DNA of 64,000 bases from Henckelia pumila (GCF_033568475.1 NC_133123.1:139888062-139952061), one strand, 5' to 3'; shown: positions 47,024 through 60,194, numbered from the stretch's first letter. Numbers and translations: made by a program. Notes: generated by a model from the sequence alone, not told the origin.

Positions 47024-48953
47024 AGATAATGTAATCACAGGGCCTCAGCAATCTAATTGCGTACGTAGCCCAATCCAATCCAAATACTTATTAGCCCATT
47101 ACGTAACGTTCGTCCATGATTTTTCTTTTTCTTTTTTTTTTTTCTTTTTTTCTTTTTCATTCTTATTTTACACACACACACACGAAATTAATTAATACGG
47201 CCAAAATATTTGATAACATTGCCCTCATTTTTCGTTTGATTTTGAATGCAATTCTCGCATTTGTATGGAAGAAAAAATTAAAGATAAAATCCGGTGATAA
47301 AGAAATTTTTTTAATTTTAAATGTGGAAAATATTAGTGATGATATCACGATATTAGAATCTAATAAATCACGTTTACTTTTCTGTGAGACCAATGACCAA
47401 TCCAATCCAGTTAAATTATTAACACTACATTTCTTATTTGTGTAAATACATAGATACACAATATTAGCTACTCATTAATGCAGCTACTCGCCAGTATAGA
47501 TTTTTTTTCCCAATCTAATCAATTGTTTTTATATTCTAATTACTAGCCGTAATTAAAAATAAAAATAATTTATTGTATTATGGGTGGACTATAAATTAAG
47601 AATGAAACATTTTAATGATGTCGAAGAGTGGAAATTTTATTTTCACCCAGATAGTTTTTTTTTTCCTATAAAGTTGAACTTAATGGTATACTAGTAATGG
47701 ATCACAATCGTGTTTAATGTTTTGTATATATATCTAGTTATTATATATTTTTTAATTTTAACCATAAAATATTAATCTGGCATAATATCATTATTAATAT
47801 CAATGAGAAAAGGCGCTTTGGAAAATCGAACAAAATCAATATTTTAGTAATTTTAACTATAATAAAATATTAATGTGGCATAATATCATTATTATTATAT
47901 ATATCAATGAGAAAAAGTTGCTTTGGAAAATCGAACAAAATCAATGAGAATTTTGGGGTCTTTTTAACTCGTTTTACTAATAGTCAAGATTACACTACTC
48001 CAATCACATGCACAATATTTGATGTTTTAAAGGATTTACTCAAATTAGGTATAAAAATGTTAATGTTTTTTTTTCTTTATTTTGGACAGTCATAGGGGGG
48101 TAATTATTTAATTAACTAAATATCACATGCTGCTAATAAAATCTAAATTCAAATTAAACTTGTAAAATCTTGCAAATACTCATAATCATTTTTTTTTACA
48201 AACATAATCAATTTCGAAACACCAAAATTTTCTAAAAGAATTCATAATAATTTTTTAAAAACATTAAGGTTCTTTTTGGACATTTACTTTAAAAACATTT
48301 TCAGTGTTTTATAAGTCAATAAAACATAAAGTGTGCGTTTGGATAAAATTTTTGTAAAATATTTTTTAAAAAGCGTTCTCAAAGTATAGTTTTTAAAGAC
48401 CATTTGATATATATTTTTAGATATTTTTATAATGAAACTATGAAAATTAAATATGAACATTACTTTTGAAATGTTAAAATGTTTTTATAAAATAATTGTC
48501 CAAACAAATATTTATTTGCAAAACAAATTTTAAAACATTTTATAAAAATTTTTAAATTTGTATTTTAGAAAAATATTTTATAAATATATGTCTAAATCAA
48601 ACCTAAATATTATTCAAACAAATTTTATGCAACGTTAATATATATATATATATATGTATCAACTAACATGGCTTGGGATGAGTTTGGTGCGATTTTATTG
48701 AATGTTGTTCCCAATGACTTCTGTTTGTACTAGGGACGGCTCTACATTCAATAATACCCATTTCACGCTTTCTTTTTCTTTTTTATAATATCTAGTTATG
48801 TTGTTTGGCAATATTGTTTATATTATAGATAAATAAAATAATTATGAGAATGATTCTAAAAGATAAATAAAGCAATTAAGTGTACGTATTATTTTCCCAA
48901 ATTGTTTATGTGATATGGTTATAATTTCATGCCAATAAACTATTTCCAATTTA
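47024..48953. other. AT-rich intergenic region
   Basis: No gene. It includes a tandem pair of about 98-bp units (from about 47772 and about 47871: TGGCATAATATCATTATT ... GCTTTGGAAAATCGAACAAA) and several AT-rich foldback-prone segments. Confidence 0.45.
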
Positions 48954-49082
48954 GGTAGTGTTTGGAAGAGCTTCTAGGAATCACTTCTAGGAATCACTTC
49001 TCAACTTTTCCTTAATAAAAATATGAAATTTTACTAAAAAAAAGTTGAGAAATGCTTCTCAAAAGGTCTCCCAAACACTACC
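48954..49082. mobile_element. Tourist-like MITE, 129 bp, TTA target duplication
   Basis: GGTAGTGTTTGGAAGAGCTT at the left and the inverse of the right end, GGTAGTGTTTGGGAGACCTT, are terminal inverted repeats. TTA flanks both sides (48951-48953, 49083-49085). TIR and TTA duplication fit PIF/Harbinger. Best preserved of the three family members seen in this window. Inside, AGGAATCACTTCT is repeated twice in a row. Confidence 0.85.
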
Positions 49083-49934
49083 TTAATCTAAAATAATAAA
49101 CGTTAAAGCATAAGAGTTTTATCATTCTATTTTTAAATTTGAAAAAAATAAAAATCTAGATGAAAATACTCGCATGAGCTTAGTCTCAAATTAGTCATTT
49201 TAGTATATATCTATTACTATATGTTAAACTTCAGTCATATATAATAATCAATTTAGCCACGTGTCACGTGTGTATTATACAGTTCTCCCACTTTAACTAA
49301 AATTACGCGCAAATATTAACAAAAAATACGAAAAAACTAACAACAGTAAAGAGATGAGAAAAAAATTTGAAAAACCGTTATATAATTTTCGAAAACTGAT
49401 TTTCAAAAAACTAAAATTTACCAAACAAACATATGTTTCTAGTATATCATAAATCATTCGCATTCTTTTAAACCAAATTTCCTTGTTTTAAAACTCTAAG
49501 CAAAAATAATGGAAAAAATATTTTATATATTTATATATAAATAATATCAATAAATATTAATGAATTAGAATTTCACTAGGATTAATATCGTACAGAAAAT
49601 AATAAATAATGACTCTGAAAAAAAAAATATATAAATAAATAATGAATGGTAGGGGCAAGGGTGTCATTTGAAGAGAATCCCATTATAACAAGGGTTTTAT
49701 TAAAATCAAACCTATTAAGGAAAATCTCTCTCCACCTTGACACCGGTAGCCACCGCTGCATCAAATACTTCGCAAGAACACTCTCACCCACGCACATTTG
49801 AAGGAGAAGAGTTTTCACATATCGCATAAATTCGCGATTATCCCTTTTTGTATAATAATCATCAATCTCTAGCGCAGCTTTTTTGATTTTCCCAGTTTTG
49901 TTGTGTGTGTTTTTTTTTCTGGGTTTACCCTAGG
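49083..49934. other. Intergenic and LARP1 leader
   Basis: AT-rich up to about 49650. The stretch 49720-49934 is likely the LARP1 promoter and 5' UTR, ending in a pyrimidine-rich run (GTGTGTTTTTTTTTCTGGG) just before the ATG. Confidence 0.45.
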
Positions 49935-52900
49935 ATGGTGACGGATCACTCGCCTCGTTCCCCGACTGCCGTCGCCAACGGTGGACTTGACAGCCCTCAC
50001 TCGGGAAGACGGGGTCTCCCATCGCCGTGGGCATCCGTCGTTCGAGGCGATTCTGAACAAATCTCCTCTCCAACAGCCGCTGCTCCTGGGGTTTCTTCAC
50101 CGCCGCCGGAGGCTGCTCATGCTTCTGATAATTCCGTGGTCGAAGGTTCCGTTTCGGAGGCCCAGCCGGAGAGCTCCAATGTTAACGGTGAAGGCAATGC
50201 GGGTCCACCTAGGAGGCCCGCTTGGAATAGGCCAGGAAACGGCGTCGTCGAGCCTGTTTCTGTCATGGGTGGAGCCGTTTCCTGGCCTGCTTTGTCTGAA
50301 TCAACCCGACCTGTTCCGAGATCATCATCGGATTTTCCGAGATCCGGGTCTGATGGATCGGTCTCTTCATCTCAGGTGAAAAATATTTATTTATAGAATA
50401 TAATTTTATTTCTGCCGGATTTTTTTCCTACACGAATGTAAAAGATGCGATGATGCTTCCTGTTTACGTGGTTTATAGATTCTCATGTCTGATCCTACTG
50501 AATTCTTGTATATGATTTAAATATGGTTTTTTTGCTGTAAATTTGAGTTTTTTTGGTACCACTATATCAGTAAATATATGTTTCCTTTAATATATTTTTC
50601 CATATGAAAATGAACGGCTGTGATGTATGTATCAACTCTGGATCACTTATAAAATTTGCGTTGTTTTTGCGAACTTGCATTTTTGATCCTGCATGAATTA
50701 ATCGGGGCATATAATGTCTTGTGTCTTGAATTTGATTTTTAACCCTCAAACCTTGAGGCATTGGGTTTCCAAGTTGTCAGTCACTTTTATGCCATTTTAG
50801 TAGGGATAAATTGTGATCGACTGGATATTACTTCGATGTTAACACAAATTCATTATAGTTATTGAATGTTTTTTCCCCTTTTTGGAGGGGCATCACCAAT
50901 GCTGATTGTTTTTGTTTGTGTCTGATAGGCTCCTATAATATCCCAGCCACCTCGGAGACAATCTAACTCTAATACATATACTAATTCGACTGCAAACAAT
51001 ACGATGTCTTCTAGACCAAGATCCAGGAATCGCGGAGGCGGTGGTGGAGGCAGTTCCTCTGCGAGTGGACCATCTCAAAATAACTTTAGCCGGCCATCCC
51101 CCCCAGCGCCGCCGCCCTTTCCAATACTTGAAGTTCATCGTCAACCATTTCATCCTGTGTTTGATGTGCCTGTGAGAAGTGTGAGACCAGTTGTTGGTTC
51201 TCAGCCGCATACAGGAAATGACCATTCTTCTCAGAGGACCAATCCAAGACGGGGTAATTTTGGGGGCCGTCCTCGTGGAGATGGGCCTCACCACATGAAT
51301 CATGGAGCCAGGCGAGATCATGATCGTAGAGATGTTCATCTATCCCCTCAATATGTGCCTCCACCGTTGGGGTATATGCCAAACCCTCTGGCCCCTGGTG
51401 CTCCGCCATTCATTGTCCCGCAACCTATCAGAATGTTTCCCAACCAAATGGGTTTTGGTAAGTTTCTTAACAATATTTTTTTGAAAATTTTGCTATTTGA
51501 ACTTTCTAAAAATGCCGATGGATCTTTCAGATATGATGTCTTCTTACATCTATGTTCCACCCATGCACGCGGAGACCTTTCATGCTATGCCGATTGTTCC
51601 TCCCACACAACCACCTATGCCGATGAATCCTTTATCAAACCTAATCGTTTCACAAATAGACTATTATTTCAGGTAATTTTCCTGGAGGGTTAATGTTAAG
51701 AAATAATTATGACAGTAATTCTTTTGTCTTGCTATCAGTATTTTATCTGTTAATTTTTCGCTGAAGTACATATTTTGTGCCAGTGACGCTAATCTGGTGA
51801 AGGATAATTTTTTGAGGTCAAACATGGATGATCAGGGCTGGGTGCCCATTACTTTGATAGCCTCCTTTCCTCGAGTAAGTTATTATTGGTGCTGTAGGTG
51901 TACAACTCAAATATGTTTCCTGAACTCTGTCATTTATTTATATTTGTTAGCTCATATTTTCGTAATATTCATATTACAGTGTTAGTTAACGGTTATTTTC
52001 AATAATCATCTGATAGTTACATAACGGTTATTTGCCAAGATATTATTACTTCCATATAAAGCAATTCGTGTTTCTCCTGTACTACTGATTTAACCTCTGT
52101 TCTTGGAATTCATCTGTATGCCACTCAATTTGTGCGAAACCTCTCAACTTTTTGGTTGCATCGACTTATAGTACTTTTAAGTTTGAGCAGTTGATGAAAG
52201 TTTACTAGTTGATTTGATCTTTTTTGCAATGTGTTTTCTAATTAACTTCTAATCTTTCTGAGTTCCTCTTTTTAACCTTTTGTTTTGGCCAGTCTTTGTA
52301 TGTGATTAAAAGCCACCCACATCCTATCGGTTTGTGCTGGAACTATTATTTCTTTGAACTCCTTTGATGCTCTTGTTCAGGAAATTTGGTCAGCAACTGG
52401 CGGATTAATTTACACGTTTTTCATGGTCGCATTTACGTCATTTTGAATTATGTCTTTGTTGCACGAATTGCACCCAATGTACAGATCAAGGTTTGTTTTT
52501 TCGTATGCTATTTCAGGTACATCAATTGACTCAGGATATCTCACTGATTTTGGAGTCCATGAGATACTCGACTGTTGTGGAAGTGCAGGTTAGCCTTACA
52601 TATATATATATATATATAGATATAGGTAGTTTAAAATCCCATTTATAATATCACGTCATTTGTTGTTTATGCTAAAGGGAGACAAGGTGAGGAAACGCTA
52701 TGAGTGGAACAGATGGCTAAACTCCTCTGGTCGTCCTAACATTGATGTTGGCTCACATAATATGGATGCCACAACAGAAAGTGCTTTGGCAACATCTTTC
52801 CGAGAAGTTTCACTTAATGAAGCCTCAACCAGTGCAAATGGCAACGTTGACTCGAGGGGCAGTCATACAGAGATGGTTACTGGTAGGTTTTTGTCTGAGG

Positions 52901-53134
52901 AGCTGACTGGTCCTTCAAGGTTGGCGAATGGAGATGATGCTGTGGAAGAATCCCATTCAATTAGTGTATGAAACTTTAGCAAAGAAAGTTTTGGATATTC
53001 AATCAAGGTCAATTAATTTTCCTTGGATGTATGTAGAAGATAGAATGCTCAACCATGGAAGTAAATTTCAATAACCAACTATCTTCTGTTTTCAGGAGGG
53101 AACTGGAGAAATTGAAATTGATGAGCATTTGTAA
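49935..53134 (+). CDS. LARP1: La-related protein 1 (LARP1b/c-like) RNA-binding protein
   Basis: Seven exons: 49935-50375, 50929-51457, 51531-51672, 51784-51874, 52517-52588, 52678-52965 and 53096-53134, in frame to 533 residues. A long disordered Pro/Ser/Gly-rich N-terminal half (PSPWASVVRG, VSWPALSES, RNRGGGGGGSSSASG) leads to the La motif. That motif is split over exons 3-6: VSQIDYYFR/SDANLVKDNFLRSNMD, DQGWVPITLIASFPRVHQLT, STVVEVQGDKVRKRYEWNRW. The protein ends soon after in an acidic Ser-rich tail. No DM15 repeat region is seen, so it fits the shorter plant LARP1b/1c class rather than the long LARP1a. Arabidopsis LARP1 proteins bind mRNA and act in translation control, mRNA decay and senescence. 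The start context (CTAGGATGG) is good. Confidence 0.93.
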
Positions 53135-55374
53135 CTTATCAAAGTTAAGAGGAAGTGGAAGCTGAGGAGAATACCCAAGCTAACGACCTTTATTGGCGAC
53201 AGACTGGCTGTTTTAATTGCAATATGGATGAAAATAATGGATTTTTTACAATAGTTTGGTACTTGATTTTTGGAAGCCTCCACAAGAGTCGTTTTAAGTG
53301 AACTTTACTTGGTATACTGGGCATTATGAGAATGATGTTGATTGTGTGGCGAACATGAGCGCTAACTCTCCTTGATTTTGTTTTATATAACTTCTTGATT
53401 ATCTATTTATAAGATGCCCGCTCATTTTTTGAATCCTTCTCCTCTTTATCATGTTCTTGTATTGTTTGATTATCGTTGGAAAAAATTCTTGGATTTGCTG
53501 TTATGACTTCAACCGGACTCTACTTGAACAATTCAGTTGTTGATCTATAGTAAGGTTTAAGGTAGACCTGATCTAGAGTTGAACCAGTTTTTCTCAATTT
53601 GTTTTCAAGACATTCATGTTTTTTTGTTCAATCACTGAACTTCTGAGCCTCTTTATTTGTTTTGGGACTTGGTAGGCTTTGTTAGCATTGATAAGATGTA
53701 TATCAACAACCATACGTGGAGTTGGTTGAAGAATACTTGTGTCCTGTCTCTCTTCTTTCTTTGGGTATCTTTTAACTTTTAGGCATTAGTATCTTATAGG
53801 GGGCCATTTATTCCCGAATCTTTGATGGTGCATTCGATTTTGATGGATCTGAAGCTAGGGATTTAAAGTCCATGATAATAAATCTACTGGCTGATTTGTT
53901 TTAAAAATTATTGTGGTGATGGGTTACTCTTTAGTGATTCATCGAGATAACTGTGTCCGTCTCATTGTGCTTCATTTGATTTATGTGCCAACACCGTCGA
54001 AATCGATACCCTGCATTTGGTAAGAAATTTCACTTATGTTCTATTGTGGCCGAAAACCATGCATCTGTGGCTAGAAAATATTAGGTAAGCATGCTGTTAG
54101 ACCTGATTTTACAACCCAGACAGTCTCATCATATTCATATGATTTTCTAGGCCAAAAATATGTACTAAAAGCTTGGTTGAGATATCGTGTTAGGAGCTCC
54201 GTCGAATATTATCACATTTTCTTTCGTGTATTTGTTATATTGTAAGATGCACGATACTTGTGCAGTCTAAAAATCAAGGAAATATGTGTTATGTCAATTT
54301 GGAATAGATATATCGAATATATGATACAAGAGGAAGGCTTTTGAATCACATGATAGTTCGATGCCTTCACTTGCTTTTTCCTATGCTTTTTCTACGAGTG
54401 GGTGTGCGAAAAGATTCTCCATATTGTTCCGTCGAGGCACTTCCATTTCCGCCCATAGCCGCTGATAATATATATCTACAAATATAAAATAATTCTCCTT
54501 GTTACGCCATTAAGGATTTAAGGTACATTGTGATTTATATAGACTGATTTTCCACTGAAACATTGGCAATATGGGTTTGAAGTTTGAAGTAAAAACTCGA
54601 GTGCGTAACCTTTTCTTGGCTTAATGGTTTTAAATAATAATCCATAAATAAAAAGCAGTGTATTTCTACTTTATTATTATAATTAGCAGTGTATCCCCAA
54701 TCAGAATGGTGGTTGAATTTTTCCCCTAACTTAAAGGAAACATTTTAAATTTATCTCTCACGTTTCATTTCACTTTTAATTTCATCCACCGCCTTTCATA
54801 TTAATTCAATTTCATCACTGATCCCACTTTTCAACTCACATTCGGATTGGAATTCCTACTAATACAAAGTCATATTAGTTTCTCTAACAAATAATTAAAA
54901 CAAGTTAATTAGATTAAAATTCTCATTTTTATGAAAAAAATAAATTAAAATGTCCACTTTTCATGTAATCGGTAGGTCCGTTTGATTTTTCCAATATTAA
55001 CTAGTGGCTTTTTGGTTTTTTTTATAACATTAACTAGTGGTTTTTTTTTTTTTTTTTGTGTTTATACTTTATAACACAGTTATATTTCATTAATTATATG
55101 ATTTTTTAACATATCATTAATTATACGATTACTATGACACTATGTATCTTATTTTATTATTTCAGTATGTAATTATGTTTTCATTTTATATATAACTAGT
55201 TTATGTAGTTGGCTAATTAATTATTTAATTAATTTTCCACTTCGACGTGTATAATTATGTTTTTTGTTCAACTATTTTTTACACTTACAAAATTTTGGAT
55301 ATGTTGCTCTGTATTTTGAAATTTATTATTTTATTAATTTAGCACATAATTAACAACTAAGTTTGCGCAATTTA
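53135..55374. other. Intergenic downstream of LARP1
   Basis: LARP1 3' UTR, then AT-rich DNA with poly-T runs (around 55041-55058). No gene recognised. Confidence 0.45.
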
Positions 55375-55712
55375 GGGAGTGTTTGCAATCATTAAAAAAA
55401 TAAATGTTAATTTTTGGCATAAAAAATCATTTTTGTGTGTTTCTTAAACCTAAATTATGTGTTAGCTTATGTTTAACTTAATTAAAATTCAAAAGCTAGT
55501 CATGTGGTGAGTATGATTCTCCAAAAGTGATTCTAATAAGAAGGTCATTGTTAAAATCACTCTAATCACTTATTTATCAAATACTACTAAACTTTGATTT
55601 TTAGATTTTCACATTTGTTTCCAAACACTACCAACTTTTGATTTTTCTCAACTTTTTTATAATTTATAAATTAATCACTTTAACAAAAGCATAATCTATT
55701 ACAAACACTCCC
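55375..55712. mobile_element. Tourist-like MITE, 338 bp (copy B)
   Basis: GGGAGTGTTTGCAATCATTA at the left and the inverse of ATCTATTACAAACACTCCC at the right form the terminal repeats. TTA flanks both ends (55372-55374, 55713-55715). Nearly colinear with the 339-bp element at 1704-2042, so one family has at least two full-length copies 53 kb apart. Confidence 0.88.
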
Positions 55713-55823
55713 TTAGTTGCATTTGCTCAATCTTTAAAAAAAATCTCCATTTAATTTTTTTTAAAAATGTAATAGTTTATAAAATTTAATTTAATTTAAT
55801 TATACAATTTATACTTGTATAAA

Positions 55824-55968
55824 GAGTTTTGTTATGCTGCCCACCTACCGTGCTCAACTAATCCTCATTCAACTATTGGATGCACAATTCAACAAATCCA
55901 ATAATTGAGTGCCACCTTATAATGGGCACATTGAGTGAGCACGGTGAGTAGGTAGCATAACAAAACTC
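55824..55968. mobile_element. Mutator-like MITE, 145 bp, 9-10 bp target duplication
   Basis: Left GAGTTTTGTTATGCTGCCCA and right inverse GAGTTTTGTTATGCTACCTA, continuing CCTACCGTGCTCA/CTCACCGTGCTCA, give arms of about 37 bases. CTTGTATAAA lies on both sides (55814-55823 and 55969-55978), a target duplication of 9 or 10 bases. No coding capacity. Confidence 0.85.
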
Positions 55969-55978
55969 CTTGTATAAA

Positions 55979-58096
55979 ATTAACAAAACAAATTTTGAAT
56001 TTGTAATACTATTCAAAATTTTAAAAGCAAGTAATTGAATAAATTTTCAATGAATGAAAAAGTGTATTTAAGTAAAAAAAAAAAAAAACCTAAAAACGTG
56101 GCCAGATTTTAACCAATAAAAGAGTTAAAAGATTGAAGTTAATTAAAAAGTAAGTCATGGATTTGACACTAGTTATGTGTTAGGTTGGTGCAAGGGTACA
56201 ATGTTACACCATTTTGGTGAAAATTTTAAGTTTAATTTTTAATAATTAAATTAAATTATTCTTTAAATTGTAATTTTTATTTTTAATTTTTTTTATTCAA
56301 TAAATAACTACATTCATTTTTGTTTTAAATTATATATTTAATTTTGAATAAAATAATCAAATTTTAATTTGATAACTATGACAATTATCTTAAATTGTTT
56401 TATCTTAATATTATTTTATGTGTAAACGATTTAACTATTATACTAAATCAATTAATGCGTTTAATTATTTAAATAAATAAAAATTTTGAATTAATTAAAG
56501 TAATTGTTTACATAATAATTGTTTATTTAAATTAATTAATTCAACATTTTAATAATTTTTTTTATTATAAATAGAAATTAATTAAACAAAAATTAATGCA
56601 TTTTATATTTCAATTATTTTGTGAATGGAAGACACGTTTTACCTTTCTAAAGCTTGTCGGGTTGACATATTCCGTAAACAATATATGTGAGTTGGGCTGA
56701 AATTTTATAACTCATTAAAAATAGGCTTAAATGGGCCGGTCTGTGCAGGTCGCAAAACTAGTGAAGACAGACAGGGCGAACTCGGGTTGGGCCGTGGGTT
56801 GAGAATTTAAAAACCCAAGATTGATGGGCCTTACTTCATTCTTCTTTTTCCATCCGAGTCGTCTTCTGTCTCTCTCCTCCCTTCTCGGTTCTCAGCAAGG
56901 ACAAAAACGTAAACTTCCCCCGCAAAGCATTTTACCCAAAAATCTGATTCAGAATTCTTGAAAGAAGAGACAATATCGCTGGTATTTTCACGCTCCAGAA
57001 AGGTCAAATTTTTACTATTTTCGTTTTTTTGTTTAATGATTTACCTTCATTAGGCGTGTCATCAAGATCTGTATTTGTTCTATGAAGCTAGATATGCTAG
57101 TTGTAATGATTATGCTTCATCCTTTTCGAGACCTGTGTAGGGGGAAGTTTTCACTGAATTGTGTGATTCATACGCATTTCCTAACGCTAAAATGGGAGAT
57201 ATATTTTGTAGGTTTAGTGTGTATTTTCCTCCTGTTGCCTAATGTTCAATGTTCAGTGCGTTATTTGATCGTGAAGTGCTTGTAGTGAAGATGTTTGTTA
57301 AATTGTCTGAAGCGGAAACGATGAATTATTTGAAGTGGCTGTAGATATTATATTTGTTGTTTCTCTATCTCTATGTTGGATGCAATTTCAAGGGCTAATT
57401 ATTGCAATGAGAATTTTGAAGCTTGTCCTTGAAATTATTAGTGTACAATTTAACTATTTAAAAAAATTTTGTGAGCGAGCAGTGTGCAGGCAAGCTCAGA
57501 GAGAGAAGTAAGAATGAACCCTTAACCTAGAGTTGGATCATATTTGAATCTCAAGAGAGAGAAATACAAAGTTCCACATAGTTGTCGTTTCCCAATTTTC
57601 TTGTATTTGTTCAAGAGGGTCGGACTTCTAATTAGTGAATTCAGTAAATTAGGTCCCTCATGTTGCATAATATTCAAAGTTCCGCATCAATCCTTTGCCA
57701 TTCTAAATGTTTTGCACTAGCACAAACAAGATGTTATAGCTTGCTATGTTTAGACTTGAGACAACACTGTTCGCAGTTGGATTCTGTGTGAGTGTGTGTC
57801 CGAAGTTGAAACTGCTTCATTTATCTTGGGATGGCGGGATTGGCTTTAGGTTTTTGGTGTTTCTGCGGTTGGCCGAATATAATTCCGCCCTGCCCACGGG
57901 AGGATATTTCTGTAATAGGCTTTACATGTGCCTCTATGTTATCTTAAACATGAAAAATAATGATTTATATACTAATCGTGTTTGTATATAATTCCTGACG
58001 CCTCTAGCATTTGTACTTTTTGTTGTTTTCTTTAACCTTTTAACATATCGTGTGCTATATTTATTTCCATGATTACTTGGTCTTTGTAGAGAAGCC
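55979..58096. other. Intergenic, then promoter and 5' UTR intron of the mL59/64 gene
   Basis: To about 56640 AT-rich with nothing recognised. CT-rich leader sequence at about 56840-57000 (CTTCTGTCTCTCTCCTCCC) ends in CAGAAAG|GTCAAATT, a likely donor. The acceptor TCTTTGTAG|AGAAGCC lies at 58089, seven bases before the ATG. So a leader intron of about 1.1 kb is likely. The open frames inside it are not genes. Confidence 0.5.
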
Positions 58097-58498
58097 ATGG
58101 CTGGAAAAGCTGTAAAATCTGTTGCAAAAGCAGTGGGAGAATACCAGTTTCCATGGCAAGAAAAGTTAGCAAAGTACAAAGATGAGCTTTCGAAGGGGGT
58201 ATGGGGTTACTGGGAGCTTGGGGCGTGGAAACCTCTTGGTATCAGTGCACGTCGCCGAGCTCAGCTCCGGAAAGAAGTCCTTCTGGCTGGAGCAGATTGG
58301 CCATACGATCCAGAGAGGAAGGAGATGAAGACCAAAAGGAAAGGACATAAGGTTGACAGATTAGCTGCTGAAAAAAGAGAACGTACTTCTGAATTAATGG
58401 AAGCCATGCCTCAGATGTTGGCGGACTATAGGAAGAGAAAGTGGGAGAGGAAGATGAAAGCAGAAGACGATGCAGCGAAAAAGGCCATTCAAGAGTAG
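58097..58498 (+). CDS. Mitochondrial large ribosomal subunit protein mL59/mL64 (CRIF1-like)
   Basis: A single coding exon of 133 residues. The N-terminal half has the plant-conserved FPWQEKLAKYKDELSKGVWG YWELGAWKPLGISARRRAQL block. The C-terminal half is a highly charged helix with ELMEAMPQMLADYRKRKWER, which matches [20 protein letters not shown] of human CRIF1/GADD45GIP1 (mL64). In plant mitoribosome structures this protein is called mL59/64 and sits at the large subunit. There is no classical presequence, but the start (MAGKAVKSVAKAVGEYQ) is basic, amphipathic and poor in acidic residues, so it may target mitochondria itself. A leader intron appears to lie just upstream. Confidence 0.75.
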   Translation: MAGKAVKSVAKAVGEYQFPWQEKLAKYKDELSKGVWGYWELGAWKPLGISARRRAQLRKEVLLAGADWPYDPERKEMKTKRKGHKVDRLAAEKRERTSELMEAMPQMLADYRKRKWERKMKAEDDAAKKAIQE

Positions 58499-60194
58499 GT
58501 TCGACTTGTACCATTTTCATTCTTGGATGTGTCCTTTTGGTTTAGTATCATGCTGATGTTGAAATTATATTAAAATGTGTCGTATAAATAATTGTTGAGG
58601 CCTTATCAAATAGACTGCTAGAAATGGTGTCTTGAAATTGGAAATGTGCTCCAGAATAATGGTTTTGTGGAGAACTTGTTACATCCAAATCTTCAAAACA
58701 TGAAATGCAGAGCACTCCAAATCTTAGGGGTGATCTTGAGCTCGTGGTATGTGAAAGTGTGTGCATGACATCTCAACATATGTTAGATATGATCAGAGGT
58801 GTCATGGATGTTGAATAAATGTGTTGATTAAGCTTAATCACTGTCTTATACAGGCAAAGTCTAGGGGCGGATTATCTCATGTCCAATATTAAAATTCATA
58901 TTTTGTACGTTATAGCAGATGAATCTAATCCACACTTGTATTTTTCGGCTGCGGGTTCGGCTCCTCGATCTTGGCATCACATTAGGATTGGTTCGTAGGA
59001 CAATACCTACTGTTTACGAGTTTGTCTATCATATATCGAGAGTAATTATCTCGATATCACATTTTTATTAAAGTTGATATCGTGTGTTGATAATCTAAGT
59101 ACTAAACATTTGCCACATCAAAGGAAAGAAATACTCTAAATATAGTATTGAATAATTCGCCCTGATAATGCTCTTAAAGTGTACAAGAAAGAAATCGATC
59201 AATCGTCCCATTGGCTAAGCAAAGACTCGACGCTTTCGAATTACTGGTCACTGGGCACGCTTGGTGTTGTGAAGTATACTTTTCGTAGATAAAAGAAATA
59301 AAATAAGCAAAATTTATTCGAATAGGGTGACCACTAAGAATCCATACATAAATGTAATGAATATGAGTCCAATCACTTTAAACGCCAATATGGGAAATAA
59401 ATTTTCAAAAAATATCAGCATTATACTTTCGCAGAAAGTGAAGAGGTTTCACGAACTTTCCAGCTATAAATTAATTGAAGACATCATTATCCAAACATGA
59501 AGCATGCCTCCAATCATTACTAACTACAATTATTACAGGCCACTAAACACAATCATCTAATTTACGGCTTTGTTTATGCTAATGTGCTGCATCCAAGGGC
59601 CCATGTTTTTTTGAGATTTAATATAATCTCATTTGAAATGAGATCATATTAAATCTCAAAAAACATGGGACGTTGGATCCCATTCGAGCATGAGGTAGCA
59701 TTGACAAAACCCTAATATACTACTACACGCCCCCCATACTTTTGGCGCCAAAGTTTGCATGCTTCGACGCCGATTCTTCAACTTTTGCAAGCAATACAAT
59801 GATTAGGTTTGATTCTTTTGAATTAGTTTGTATCAATCGAATAAAGGCGTTTCATACCACATAATTTGTTATGATAGATACATATTATTATCAATTTATA
59901 TTAAATACACTCCAAACTTTATTCTTATTTTCTTAGTAAATTAGAATATGAATGGGAGAAAATGGAGTACAAATAATATTGATCGGTTATCCTTATTATT
60001 CTTAGGCCTTCTATGGTCTAAAATTGATATTAGAATTATAGTTTTTTTTAAAAAAATTTTGGATTTATGCATTTATTTTTTGTTGGAAACCAAAATAATG
60101 TCTTATTTAATTTTTATTTATTTTTTTTTTTTAAAAAGAGGAATGAAAATCAATAGAAAATAGCTTATATATTGGACTTGACTCGCACCTCGAA
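58499..60194. other. Intergenic between mL59/64 and DUF1295 genes
   Basis: 3' UTR of the ribosomal protein gene, AT-rich spacer, a strong 90-bp hairpin (59590-59679) and a T-rich run before the next gene. No further gene seen. Confidence 0.45.
59590..59679. repeat. Near-perfect hairpin, arms about 44 bases
   Basis: CCATGTTTTTTTGAGATTTA ATATAATCTCATTT on the left faces its inverse (AAATGAGATCATATTAAATC TCAAAAAACATGG) with a loop of one or two bases. Outer parts (ATCCAAGGGC/CGTTGGAT) pair imperfectly. It could be a very short foldback element or a small-RNA source. Confidence 0.8.

Noticed and set aside
51086-51409. Minus-strand open frames opposite LARP1 exon 2
   Set aside because: Shadows of a GC-rich, Pro/Gly-rich exon. 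The plus-strand reading is a clear LARP1 segment.
57082-57991. Open frames at 57082-57285 and 57746-57991
   Set aside because: They lie within the probable leader intron of the mL59/64 gene and show no domain.
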